Of a DNA stretch of 64,000 nt, positions 8,531 through 17,319 are shown piece after piece. The translations under genes were made by a program, and so were the position numbers. The DNA is from Streptomyces sp. NBC_00286. GTDB taxonomy: Bacteria > Actinomycetota > Actinomycetes > Streptomycetales > Streptomycetaceae. Numbering within the stretch: the first letter of the stretch is position 1; every line of letters begins with the position of its first letter. The DNA lies in assembly GCF_036173125.1 (NCBI RefSeq), contig NZ_CP108054.1, forward strand, positions 4,340,001 to 4,404,000, in the 5' to 3' direction. Below the pieces are notes generated by a model that was given only the letters and a program-made list of their open reading frames with translations, was not told the DNA's origin and made no database searches.

Positions 8531-8996
8531 GCGCCTGCCTCTCCCTCGACGATGCTGACCTTGAACCGGGCACCCCTGCACCGAGCCCCGAAAGGTCCCT
8601 GTAGACCCCGTAGATCCCGAAAGGCCCTCAGAGGCCAGGGGACGGAAGCGGAAGTGATTCCTACACTTCCCTGGGTGCGCGGCTGCCCCACCTTCGCTCC
8701 GTGAAACACCCGAATCCCGAATTGAATTGCGTCCCGGGCGCCCCTCGATTCGGTCGTACGCGGTCTACTTCGATCCTGTCTGATCAGAAGCAGAAAGGGT
8801 AGGCGCATGCACAGCGTGAGGAGAGCACTACCATCCGCGGCCCTCTCAGGGGCGCGCATTGCCGTAAAGGGACGTGCGCCGTCAGGGCCGACGACTACAT
8901 TCGGGAAGATGCCGGGGACGCGGATCCGACGAGGTCCGAGGAGAATCCGGTGAACAAGGGACAGGTGCCGGGCACGACCGGGGGTGAGGGGGCCGC
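8531..8996. other. divergent intergenic region with a possible 48-codon ORF
   Basis: This region separates the STAS gene (minus) from the sigma-factor gene (plus). An ATG at 8807 follows a fair ribosome binding site (AAAGGGTAGG) and opens a 48-residue basic ORF ending at 8953 with no family similarity. The perfect palindrome TCTGATCAGA lies about 25 bp before it. It may be a leader ORF of the sigma operon; this is speculative. Confidence 0.35.
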
Positions 8997-9578
8997 ATGG
9001 CCGACAGGGACGCGCCGCCCCGCTGGGACCGCAAGATGCAGCAGCGGCTCGCACGGGGTGAGGCTGCCGCACTCGGTGAGCTTTACGACCGTTTCTCTTC
9101 ACTTGTGCATGCTCTTGCCTATCGCGTGCTCAGTGACGAACGCGCCGCCGACAGCATCACCCGCGAGGTGTTCGCCCACGCCTGGGAGAACCCGGACGCG
9201 TACGACCCCAGGCAGGGCCCCCTCCGCTCCTGGATCGCCACGCTGACCCACCGGCTCGCCGTGCGGCGCCTGCGGGAGACCGAGGCGGCCGCGCTCGCCG
9301 AGGGCGGCCCGGGCAGCGCGGAGGAACTGGAGCGCAGGGTGCGTCGCGCCTCGGTGGCCGCCCGCGCCGACTACATCGTCACGGCGATGCCCGCCCCGCT
9401 GCGCGCGGCCCTGGACCTGGCGTACGTACAGCGCCGCGACTACCGCCAGGCCGCCGCCGACCTGGACGTCACCGAGGACGAGGCCCGCCGCCGGCTCCGC
9501 CTCGGCCTCCAACTGCTGGCCACCGCCCACGACAGCGGACCGTCCGGGGCCCTGCCCGAAGACGGGGGTGGACGGTGA
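8997..9578 (+). CDS. RNA polymerase sigma factor (sigma-70/ECF-like)
   Basis: A 193-residue sigma factor. Region 2 spans roughly residues 20-90 (GELYDRFSSLVHALAYRVLSD, FAHAWENPDAYDP, LRSWIATLTHRLAVRRLRE). A region-4-like helix-turn-helix lies near 125-170 (LDLAYVQRRDYRQAAADLDVTEDEARRRLRLG). ATG at 8997 follows a GGTGAGGGGG ribosome binding site. The stop overlaps the GTG of the next gene (GTGA, 9575-9578), so the sigma factor and its probable anti-sigma partner are translationally coupled. The target promoters are unknown. Confidence 0.92.
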   Translation: MADRDAPPRWDRKMQQRLARGEAAALGELYDRFSSLVHALAYRVLSDERAADSITREVFAHAWENPDAYDPRQGPLRSWIATLTHRLAVRRLRETEAAALAEGGPGSAEELERRVRRASVAARADYIVTAMPAPLRAALDLAYVQRRDYRQAAADLDVTEDEARRRLRLGLQLLATAHDSGPSGALPEDGGGR

Positions 9579-11032
9579 GCGACGCGGACCATTTCGGGGC
9601 GTACGACAGAGAAGAGAAGAACGACGCACAGGGAGAGCAGGGGGAGCAGGGGGAGCACGCGAAATCGGAGGAGGAGCACCACGGCCCTGTGGGTGCCCAG
9701 GGCAACGGGCCACCGGGCCGGGTCGGCGGGGACGGAACAGCCGACCGGGACGGCGGCGTTGGACCACCCGGCTGGGACAGCAGCGACGGACCGCAGGGGC
9801 CGGGCGACGCCAAGGGCCCCGGCAGCGGCCAAGAGGCCGGAGGCCCGCTGCCCATCCCCATGCCGCGTTCCTCCGTGGAGGACACCGGGCTGCCGCTGCC
9901 CGATCCGCCGCCGGCGCCGTTGCTGCTCGAGCACCGGGTGCTGCAGTCGCTGCTCGGCGCCTGGGCGCTGGCCGCGTGCTCGCCCGAGGAGACGGCAGCC
10001 GTGGAGGAGCACCTCGGCCTCTGCGGGGCCTGCGCTGACGAGGCGCTGCGGCTGCGCGAGGCCGTCGGGCTGCTGCACAAGCCGGAGAGCCTCGACCTGG
10101 ATCCGCGGCTGCGCTGCCAGGTCCTCGAGGGGGCTCTCGAGCGACGCCCGCCCCGTATCCCGGTGCCGGACTGGGCGGTCCCGTACGACGCGGAGGCCGC
10201 CCGGCTCGACGCGCTGCTCCAGGACTTCGGCGACGCCGAGTGGCACGCGCCCGTACGGCTGCACTGGTTCGAGGGCGACAAGCCCACGAGCCGGCGTACG
10301 ACCGTCGCCAAGGTCATCGCCCACCTGCTGGCCGTCGACGGCTTCGTCGCCGTCGCCCTCGGCCTCGACGACCCGCTCGGCGACATCACCGCTCCCGCGC
10401 AGACCCCGGCGGGCCGCACCGAGGCCTTCTGGCGCGCGGCGCACTTCCCGCACACCCGGTCCGTACGCGGACCGTGGCGCGAGCAGAGCCACAACCTCGT
10501 GCGTACGGCGTCGTTCGCGGGCGGAGGCTCCGGGGAACTGTCCGTGCCGTACGGCGACTTCGAGCTGTCGTTGCAGGACGCGATGCTGGACCGGGCCTTC
10601 GAGTGCTGGGTGCACGCCGGGGATATCGCGGACGCCGTGGACTATCCGTACGAACCGCCCGCCCCGCGGCAGCTGCACCGGATTCTCGAACTCGCCGCCC
10701 GCATGCTGCCCCGAGTGCTGGCCGCCCGCCGCCAGGCGGGGCTCGCCGGGCCCGGCAGCGCGCGGCATCTCGTGCCGGCCGGTACGCCGGGCCGCACCCT
10801 GCGCCTGGAGATCGAGGGCTCCGGTGGCGGCGAATGGCTCATCCCGCTCGACTCCCCCGGCGCGCTGGCGTCCGCCGACCTCGAAGTGGCCCATGTGGCG
10901 CTCGACGGCGTCGAGTTCTGCCGACTGGCGGCCGGTCATATCTCGCCCCTGGAGGCGGCGGCCGGGCAGAAGGGCGACCGGGAGGCGATCAGGGACGTAC
11001 TGTTCGCGGCGGCTTCAATGAGCCGGATGTAG
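9575..11032 (+). CDS. anti-sigma factor-like protein: zinc finger plus MDMPI domain
   Basis: A 485-residue protein made of three parts. Residues 1-115 are charged, Gly/Glu-rich low complexity. Residues about 125-165 form an anti-sigma zinc finger with the ZAS pattern HLGLCGAC (HxxxCxxC). Residues about 200-450 form a mycothiol-dependent maleylpyruvate isomerase-like (MDMPI) module including WHAPVRLHWFEGD, KVIAHLLAVDGF and CWVHAGDIADAVDYPY. No membrane segment is seen, so it should act in the cytoplasm. It overlaps the sigma gene by four bases and is very probably its regulator. The MDMPI domain may add thiol or small-molecule sensing (inference). Confidence 0.88.
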   Translation: MSDADHFGAYDREEKNDAQGEQGEQGEHAKSEEEHHGPVGAQGNGPPGRVGGDGTADRDGGVGPPGWDSSDGPQGPGDAKGPGSGQEAGGPLPIPMPRSSVEDTGLPLPDPPPAPLLLEHRVLQSLLGAWALAACSPEETAAVEEHLGLCGACADEALRLREAVGLLHKPESLDLDPRLRCQVLEGALERRPPRIPVPDWAVPYDAEAARLDALLQDFGDAEWHAPVRLHWFEGDKPTSRRTTVAKVIAHLLAVDGFVAVALGLDDPLGDITAPAQTPAGRTEAFWRAAHFPHTRSVRGPWREQSHNLVRTASFAGGGSGELSVPYGDFELSLQDAMLDRAFECWVHAGDIADAVDYPYEPPAPRQLHRILELAARMLPRVLAARRQAGLAGPGSARHLVPAGTPGRTLRLEIEGSGGGEWLIPLDSPGALASADLEVAHVALDGVEFCRLAAGHISPLEAAAGQKGDREAIRDVLFAAASMSRM

Positions 11033-11295
11033 CTGAGCCGGATGCAGGGTGCGTACGCCCACGCGCCAGGCCTCAGGGCGCTTCTGAAGCGTGCTGAGCC
11101 GACTTGCCGAAGTCCGGCGCGATACGGCGCCCCGTCAGGGGCGCGGGGCTGTGACATGTGCGGCTCCGCCGCGATGGGGGTCCCCCCGCTCTGGGGATCC
11201 CCCAGGCCCTTAAGGCACTGGGGGCGCAGCCGAGAGTGGGGGAGCGACCAGCGACAACGAACCCGCAGCTTCGAACCGCGCTCCCAGCGGAGCGC
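11033..11295. other. convergent gap with repeat copy 2
   Basis: No gene. It contains the modular repeat and flanking GC-rich sequence between the 3' ends of the anti-sigma-like gene and purU. Confidence 0.6.
11129..11270 (+). repeat. modular intergenic repeat, copy 2 (CTTAAG type)
   Basis: It starts with a CGCCCCGTCAGGGGCG hairpin, then GGGGCTGTGACATGTG, GCGGCTCCGCCGC, alternating G/C runs, the alternative core CAGGCCCTTAAGGCACTGGG and one GAGAGTGGGGGAG module. It lies between convergent 3' ends. Confidence 0.85.
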
Positions 11296-12189
11296 CTACG
11301 CGAAAACGACCGTGCGCCGTCCGTTCAGCAGGATCCGGCGCTCCGCGTGCCACTTGACCGCGCGGGCCAGCGCCTGGCACTCCACATCGCGACCTACGGC
11401 GACGAGTTGCTCCGGCGTGACCTCGTGGCCCACGCGCTCGACCTCCTGCTCGATGATCGGGCCCTCGTCCAGGTCGGCCGTCACATAGTGCGCGGTGGCG
11501 CCGATCAGCTTCACACCGCGCGCGTGCGCCTGGTGGTACGGCTTCGCGCCCTTGAAGCTCGGCAGGAAGGAGTGGTGGATGTTGATGATCCGGCCGCTCA
11601 ACTGCTTGCACAGGTCGTCGGAAAGCACCTGCATATAGCGGGCGAGGACGACAAGCTCGACCTTCTCCTCGCGCACGAGCTCCAACAGCCGCGCCTCGGC
11701 CTGCGCCTTCGTGTCCTTGGTGACTGGCGTGTGATGGAAGGGGATGTCGTACGAGGCGACGAGTTCGGCGAAGTCGGTGTGGTTGGACACCACGGCGGCG
11801 ATCTCGACGGGCAGCGCGCCGATCCGGGCGCGGAACAGCAGGTCGTTCAGACAGTGGCCGAACTTGCTGACCATGAGGACGACGCGCATCTTCTCCTCGG
11901 CGCGACCCAGCTGCCAGTCCATCTGGAAGGAGTCACCGATCGCGGCGAAGCTGGCCCGCAGCTTGTCCAGGCTGACCGGAGGCTCCGCGGAGAAGTGGAC
12001 CCGCATGAAGAACAGTCCCGTGTCGTGATCGCCGAACTGCTGGCTGTCCTCGATGTTGCACCCGGTCATGAAGAGGTAGCTCGACACGGCGTGCACGATC
12101 CCCTTCTTGTCCGGGCAGGAGAGGGTCAGCACGTACTGGTCGGCCTGGTAGGCGGCGGGCTCGGCCCCGCGCACGGACTGCTCGGTCAT
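11296..12189 (-). CDS. purU: formyltetrahydrofolate deformylase
   Basis: A 297-residue PurU enzyme that hydrolyses 10-formyl-THF to formate and THF, balancing one-carbon pools. Residues about 18-100 form the ACT domain (YVLTLSCPDKKGIVHAVSSYL). The C-terminal formyltransferase-fold domain carries MVSKFGHCLNDLL, IINIHHSFLPSFKGAKPYHQA and TAHYVTADLDEGPII with the Asn/His/Asp catalytic residues typical of the family. ATG at 12187-12189 (MTEQSVRG) is preferred over a 16-codon upstream extension; no strong ribosome binding site is obvious. Confidence 0.96.
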   Translation of the reverse strand: MTEQSVRGAEPAAYQADQYVLTLSCPDKKGIVHAVSSYLFMTGCNIEDSQQFGDHDTGLFFMRVHFSAEPPVSLDKLRASFAAIGDSFQMDWQLGRAEEKMRVVLMVSKFGHCLNDLLFRARIGALPVEIAAVVSNHTDFAELVASYDIPFHHTPVTKDTKAQAEARLLELVREEKVELVVLARYMQVLSDDLCKQLSGRIINIHHSFLPSFKGAKPYHQAHARGVKLIGATAHYVTADLDEGPIIEQEVERVGHEVTPEQLVAVGRDVECQALARAVKWHAERRILLNGRRTVVFA

Positions 12190-12316
12190 GCCTGCCAGGG
12201 TCCCATATCGGTACGACACGATGGGCACTCGTCCCACTTCACGGACGTACGGCCCAGGGGTGCGGAGATACGGCCGAAGGTGCGGGCGTATCCACGTACG
12301 TGCTGCGTACGTACGG

Positions 12317-12763
12317 TCAGGCGGACCGGGTCATGATCCGGAGGACCTCGAGTGTGCGCGGCGGTACGTCCGGGTCCTCCCCGTCGCTCGCCGCCATCCG
12401 CACATGCGCGTCCCGGGCGGCCCGTACAGCCTCCGGCCACGCCTGGTGGTCGAGATACGCGGAGACGGGCGCGTCCGGACCCACCTGGTGCATGATCCGC
12501 AGTACGCGCAGTACAGCGCTGTCGACGAGCGCCGCCTCCTGCGAGTCCCGGAAGATCGTGCCGACGTATTTCTCGGCGGACCAGTTGTCCAGCCAGGTGT
12601 CCTCGACGAGGCGGTACACGGCGTCGGTGACGTCGCCGTACCCGTCCACGCCCGCGAGCCAGACGTTCTGCTGGAAGCCGGGGTCGGAGAGCATGTGCAG
12701 CGCGGAGCGCACATTGCTGCGCCAGCGCCACCACGGCATGTCGTTGAGTGCCATGCCGCCCAT
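12317..12763 (-). CDS. conserved Streptomyces protein (SCO4402-like), function unknown
   Basis: A soluble protein of about 148 residues with a tryptophan-rich start (MGGMALNDMPWWRWRSNVRSALHML) and conserved blocks VYRLVEDTWLDNWSAEKYVGTIFRDSQEAALVD and LRIMHQVGPDAPVSAYLDH. No enzymatic motif, signal peptide or membrane segment is visible. The start is uncertain: candidates are the ATGs at 12763 and 12754 and a GTG at 12817, none with a strong ribosome binding site. I believe it is the conserved actinobacterial SCO4402-type protein, from memory. It sits upstream of purU on the same strand and divergent from a lipoprotein gene. Confidence 0.75.
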   Translation of the reverse strand: MGGMALNDMPWWRWRSNVRSALHMLSDPGFQQNVWLAGVDGYGDVTDAVYRLVEDTWLDNWSAEKYVGTIFRDSQEAALVDSAVLRVLRIMHQVGPDAPVSAYLDHQAWPEAVRAARDAHVRMAASDGEDPDVPPRTLEVLRIMTRSA

Positions 12764-12935
12764 GGTGGATGAGCGGCGGCCATGACGGGAAGACTTCTCC
12801 GAACCTTGCACGGTCACCGATCGTACGTTCCCGCCCGAAACCGTCCTCGTGGACCCCCGCTATTCACCTTCGCGTAACCGAATGTTGAAGCAAGATCACT
12901 CGGGCATTTGGAATGTGGCGGAATCGTGCGTGTCC

Positions 12936-14222
12936 ATGACCGGCAGGCGTAGCACCCCCCACCGTCTCAGCCCTCGACGCATCAAGGCCAGCATGCTGTC
13001 CGCGGGCGCCCTGGTGGCCTGTGCCTCCCTGGCCGCTGGATGCGGGGTGGTCTCCGGGGTCACGGGGGGCTCCGGAGGCGACACCGTCACCGTCATGACC
13101 ATGGCGCCGGAAAAGACCAAGGCGACGAACAAGCCCGGTATGCCCGCCATGGCGAAGGCCTATGCCCGCTGGATCAACAAGGGCGGCGGCATCAACGGCC
13201 GCAAGTTGAACGTGATCACCTGCAACGAGCAGAACGACTCCGTGCGCGCCGCCGAGTGCGCTCGGCGCGCGGTCAAGGAGGACGTCGCCGCGGTCGTGGG
13301 CTCGTACAGCCAGTACGGCCGTTCCCTCCTCTCCCCGCTGGAGGCGGCCGGCATCCCGTACATAGGCGGATACGGCCTCACCGACGACGAGTTCACCAGC
13401 CCGCTCTCCTATCCCGTCAACGGCGGCCAGCCCGCGCTGCTGGCCGGACTCGGCCGGGAGCTCGCCACGAACTGCGGCCCCGTCGCCCTCGTACGCCCCG
13501 ACACGATCGCCGGCGACGAACTGCCGGTACTGCTCGACTCCGGGCTCTCCGCCGAGAAGCACGCGGAGGCCGCCGATCTGCGGGCCGCCGACGACGCCAC
13601 GGAGTACTCGCGGCATGCCGAGCAGGCGATCGAGCGGGCCACCTCCGACCCCGTGGGCAAGAAGGGGTGCGTGGTGCCCGCGCTCGGCGACCGCACCAGC
13701 ACCTTCATGGACTCCTTCCGGCGCATCGCCGACGACTATCCGTCGGTGCGGACCGCGACCGTGCTCGGCAGCGTCGACCAGTCGGTGATCAACGCCACGG
13801 GCCGTACGTACGAGGGGTCGTACGTCACCGGCTGGTACCCCGCGTCGAGCGACTCGCGGTGGAAAGCGATGCGCGACGTGATCCAGAAGGAAGCCTTCGG
13901 CGACAACCGGATCGACGCCTCGGACGCGGGCGTGCAGACCACGTGGATCGCCTACGAGGTCCTGAAGAAGACCGTCGAGTCGCTGGGCGACGGCGAGGTG
14001 TCCGCCCGCACGGTGCGGCGCACGCTGGACGACGGCCTGAAGATCGAGACGGCCGGGCTGACGCCCACGCTGAGCTGGGCCTTCTCGGACCTGATCGCGG
14101 CGAGCGGCTTCCCCCGGTTGATCAACTCGAACGTGACCTTCCAGGTGGTGCGGGACGGGCAACTGGTGGCGGCTCGGAAGGGCTTCACTAACGTGTCCCG
14201 GATCCTCGAGAACGCCGGTTAG
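12936..14222 (+). CDS. ABC-type solute-binding lipoprotein (periplasmic-binding type 1)
   Basis: A 428-residue extracytoplasmic lipoprotein. The basic N-terminus and hydrophobic stretch end in the lipobox LAAGC, with the lipidated Cys at about residue 36. The mature protein resembles branched-chain amino acid/amide-type receptors: AKAYARWINKGGGINGRKLNVITC, AAVVGSYSQYG, GIPYIGGYGLTDDEF. ATG at 12936 is chosen because it gives a proper short lipoprotein signal; the frame is open further upstream. No permease or ATPase gene is adjacent, so it is an orphan receptor and the ligand is unknown. Confidence 0.88.
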   Translation: MTGRRSTPHRLSPRRIKASMLSAGALVACASLAAGCGVVSGVTGGSGGDTVTVMTMAPEKTKATNKPGMPAMAKAYARWINKGGGINGRKLNVITCNEQNDSVRAAECARRAVKEDVAAVVGSYSQYGRSLLSPLEAAGIPYIGGYGLTDDEFTSPLSYPVNGGQPALLAGLGRELATNCGPVALVRPDTIAGDELPVLLDSGLSAEKHAEAADLRAADDATEYSRHAEQAIERATSDPVGKKGCVVPALGDRTSTFMDSFRRIADDYPSVRTATVLGSVDQSVINATGRTYEGSYVTGWYPASSDSRWKAMRDVIQKEAFGDNRIDASDAGVQTTWIAYEVLKKTVESLGDGEVSARTVRRTLDDGLKIETAGLTPTLSWAFSDLIAASGFPRLINSNVTFQVVRDGQLVAARKGFTNVSRILENAG

Positions 14223-14567
14223 CTCCGCTGGTTGAGCGGGTGGGTTCGTTTTTGGTGCGGGTGCGTGGTGGTTGCTCACGCAGTTCCCCGCGCCCCTAAA
14301 GGGCGCGTCACTGGAGCCGCCAGCCACCAAGTGCCCGCACTTGCCCACTGCCCTGGCCCACCACGCACCTAAGGGGCGCGGGGCTGTGACATTAGCGGCT
14401 CCGCCGCGATGGGGGTCCCCCCGCTCATGGGGGTCCCCCCGCTCGAGCGAAGCCGAGAGTGGGGGAGGAGCCGAGAGTGGGGGAGCGACCAGCCACGACG
14501 GGCCTGCAGTCGCCCATGAAACCGAACCCACCACCCCCGTGGGCGCCCCGCGCCAGACCGGCGAAGG
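14223..14567. other. convergent gap with repeat copy 3
   Basis: No gene. It contains the CGCAGTTCCCCGCGCCCC hairpin module (about 14279-14308) and the full modular repeat copy between convergent 3' ends. Confidence 0.6.
14366..14502 (+). repeat. modular intergenic repeat, copy 3 (CTCGAG type)
   Basis: Order of modules: AAGGGGCGCGGGGCTGTGAC, GCGGCTCCGCCGC, two CGCTC-containing G/C-run modules, CTCGAGCGAAGC, two GAGAGTGGGGGAG modules, and the CGACCAGCCACGAC end. It lies between convergent genes. Confidence 0.87.
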
Positions 14568-17171
14568 TCAGAGCTGCGTGGGCTGGCGTTCCGTCAAGCC
14601 GTACGTCTGGGCGATGGCGTTCCACAGCGGAGCGGCCTTCGCCTTCTGGGTGGTTGCGGTGCCGGATTCGCGGTTGCCCGCCCGGGTTTGGGGCGTGGTG
14701 CGGGCCTTGCCCTTGGGGCAGCCCTTCTTGGCGGCGACCTGGTCGGCCCAGGCCGCGTAGTGGTTGTCCGCCGCGGCGGAGGCCTTCCAGGCGCTGTTGA
14801 GGGCGGCGGTCAGTTGGGCGTGGTTCGGCAGCTTGTCGACGGAGAGGCCCGCGAGACGGGTGACCAGTTCGTTGCGCTGAGTGGCGGCGTTACGCAGGTC
14901 GGTGGCGGCCTGACCGAGGTTGGTGCACGTCCGTACGTTGGATACGGCCCTGATCACCGCGTCACGGCTGTCGTTGCTGTCCGCCAGGAGCTTGTCGAGG
15001 GCCACGGCCTGTGCCTTGGCCGGGTCGGCGGAGGCGGACGGCGACTCCTCCGCGGTGGGGGCGGTGGCTGCCACGGTCTTGTTCTCGTCGCCGCCGTCGT
15101 CGCCTCCGCTGTCGCTGAGCATGGCGCCCGCGCCGATACCGAGCACGGCGATGCCGACGCCCACGGCGGCGATGAGGGGGATACGGCCCCGGCTCCTGCC
15201 GCCGTTGCCGTTGCCACGGCTGCTGTCCGCCGATCCGCGCTCGCGCCGGGCTGCGGCCCGTCCGCCGGGCGCCCCCGGCAGGTCGACCTGCGGCAACTGC
15301 TGCGTGGCGTCCGGACCGTCCGATGCCTCCCGGAAGAGGTTGTCGAACTCGGCCGGTGGCTGCCGGTCACCCGGCGCACCCGGCCGTATCCCGTACGCCG
15401 CGCCGCCCCCTCCGGGCTGCGCGGGAACCGGCGGGATGTACTGCGTGGCCTGGGCGTCCGGGTCGCCGTCGGCGGCGGGAGGCATGGGGCCGGCACCCGC
15501 CCCTGCGGCGGCAGCTCCTGCGGCGGGCATCGACCCCGGACCGCCCTGCCGAACCCGGCCGAGGAACCGCGTCGCCTCGGCCTCGGAACCCGCCGACGCC
15601 TCCGGCGGCAGAGCCCCCGGACCCACCGGAGGGATGTACTGGGTGGCCCCCTCATCACCGGGCGCCCCGGCCGGAACCGGCGGCAGGTACTGGGTGGCGC
15701 CTTCGTCAGCACCGGCTGCGGGCGGCAGGGGCGCCGAGTGCCTGCCCTGCGCTTGCGCCGGAAGCTCGGCGGGAGGAAGGGGCGTCGCCGCTTGACCGGC
15801 TGAGGTCTGCGAGGGGTCGTACGCGGCTGATGTCGGGGATGCTGCGGGCCCGGCGGGAGCCTGCTGAGCGGTGGAGCCGGCGGACCCCTGCGGTGCCGGA
15901 TGCTGAGCCGAGGGAAGCGGCGACGCCTGACCCGACGGTGGCTGGGAGGCGCCGTAGCCATCGGGCGCCTGCGAGGCGGCAGGCTCAGCAGGCCCTTGCG
16001 GGGCGCCGTGCCTGCCGGATCCGCGCGGCGCCGACTGCCCGGCGAAATCCGGCGAGGCTACGTAACTGCCCGGCGCCTGCGCCTCAGCCGGGCCACCTGG
16101 CATCTGCGAGGCCGGGTTCCCGGCCGGAGGCAGTGACGCCGCCTGGCCATGGGCAGCCTGCGGCGCGCCGTGCGCATCCGTCGTCTGCGAACCGGCGGGA
16201 CCAGTAGACGTCTGCGAAGCGCCATATCCGACCTGCGGCTGCTGCCCTGCAGAGCCACCCGACGCCTGCGCCCCAGCCGGGCCACCCGGCATCTGCCCCG
16301 CCAGGTTCTCCGCCGGAGGCAGCCGCGCATTCTGGCCATCGGCAGCCTGCGACATGCCGTACGCATCCGACGCCTGCGAACCGGCAGGGCCGGCAGCCGC
16401 CTGCGAATCGCCGTATCCGATCTGGGGCTGCTGCCCAACGGAGCCGCCCGGCATCTGCGGTGCCGGGTTCCCCGCCGGAGGCAATGGCGCCGCCTGGCCA
16501 TGGACAGCCTGCGGTGCCCCGAATCCGTCCGTCCGCTGCGGCGCCCCGTACCCCGCCGCCCCCTGCGGCGGCGAGGTCTGCCCCTCCGGCGGGAGCCCTC
16601 CCGCGTCAGCCGACTGCCCCACCTGGGGAGCCGATGCGTTGGCCGGAGGGTGCTGGTGGCCCCCAGCACCCGGCGCAGACGGGGCGGTGCCCCACTGGCG
16701 CAAGGCGTCGGCGTTCTGCGTCCCGTACTGCGGCGCCGAGGCGGAACCCTGCGTCCCGTACTGCGGCGCCGGGGCCGAGCCCTGCGCACCGTACTGCGAC
16801 GCCTGATCGTGCCCCTGGGCTCCGTACCCCGCCCCCTGCGCGGAGCCCTGCACCCCATACCCCGACCCCGCGCCCTGATCGCCGTCCCACCCAGACGTGG
16901 AGTCGGACAGCGCGCCCCACGACGGTGCGGAGGCCTGCCCGTTCTGTGCCGGGTCCGGCCAACCCTCGGCCTGGCCGCCGTGCTCCGGACCCGGCGGAGT
17001 CTGTGGCGGTCGTCCGGGGCCCCAGGGCTGGTCCCAGGACTGGCCGCCTGCCGGGGTCGTGTGGTCCGGTGCGGCGCCCGGCAGGAGGGGGGCGCTGCCG
17101 TCGGACGGCAGCACGATGCCTTCGCGCGCTGGTCGCGGCGAGGGCTCCTCGCCCTGTCCGTTCTGCGTCAC
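14568..17171 (-). CDS. large repeat-rich single-pass membrane protein with five ATQ/ATR-x-x-I/L motifs
   Basis: An 867-residue protein. Residues 1-480 are Gly/Pro/Gln/Ala-rich with degenerate repeats (YGASQ, LPPAGNPA, QMPGG). Between about 490 and 630 there are five short motifs: ATQYLPPV, ATQYIPPV, ATRFLGRV, ATQYIPPV and ATQQLPQV. One transmembrane helix follows a basic stretch near 660-690 (IPLIAAVGVGIAVLGIGAG). The C-terminal 170 residues are probably extracellular (LDKLLADSNDSRDAVIRAVSNVRTC) with two cysteines. GTG at 17171 follows a TAGGAG ribosome binding site. The Thr motifs look like Ser/Thr-kinase/FHA docking sites (inference). Function unknown. Confidence 0.85.
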   Translation of the reverse strand: MTQNGQGEEPSPRPAREGIVLPSDGSAPLLPGAAPDHTTPAGGQSWDQPWGPGRPPQTPPGPEHGGQAEGWPDPAQNGQASAPSWGALSDSTSGWDGDQGAGSGYGVQGSAQGAGYGAQGHDQASQYGAQGSAPAPQYGTQGSASAPQYGTQNADALRQWGTAPSAPGAGGHQHPPANASAPQVGQSADAGGLPPEGQTSPPQGAAGYGAPQRTDGFGAPQAVHGQAAPLPPAGNPAPQMPGGSVGQQPQIGYGDSQAAAGPAGSQASDAYGMSQAADGQNARLPPAENLAGQMPGGPAGAQASGGSAGQQPQVGYGASQTSTGPAGSQTTDAHGAPQAAHGQAASLPPAGNPASQMPGGPAEAQAPGSYVASPDFAGQSAPRGSGRHGAPQGPAEPAASQAPDGYGASQPPSGQASPLPSAQHPAPQGSAGSTAQQAPAGPAASPTSAAYDPSQTSAGQAATPLPPAELPAQAQGRHSAPLPPAAGADEGATQYLPPVPAGAPGDEGATQYIPPVGPGALPPEASAGSEAEATRFLGRVRQGGPGSMPAAGAAAAGAGAGPMPPAADGDPDAQATQYIPPVPAQPGGGGAAYGIRPGAPGDRQPPAEFDNLFREASDGPDATQQLPQVDLPGAPGGRAAARRERGSADSSRGNGNGGRSRGRIPLIAAVGVGIAVLGIGAGAMLSDSGGDDGGDENKTVAATAPTAEESPSASADPAKAQAVALDKLLADSNDSRDAVIRAVSNVRTCTNLGQAATDLRNAATQRNELVTRLAGLSVDKLPNHAQLTAALNSAWKASAAADNHYAAWADQVAAKKGCPKGKARTTPQTRAGNRESGTATTQKAKAAPLWNAIAQTYGLTERQPTQL

Positions 17172-17319
17172 CGGGACTCCTACGAATGGGGGATCTACGG
17201 AATCGTCGGTTCACGCTACCGGGTCCCCACAACCCGATGCCACGCAGCTCAGGACGTGACCCTCGCCCCACCGCGCACGCGTAACGGAATCGCCGCGCGG
17301 GACGCTGTTAATGGCCCCG

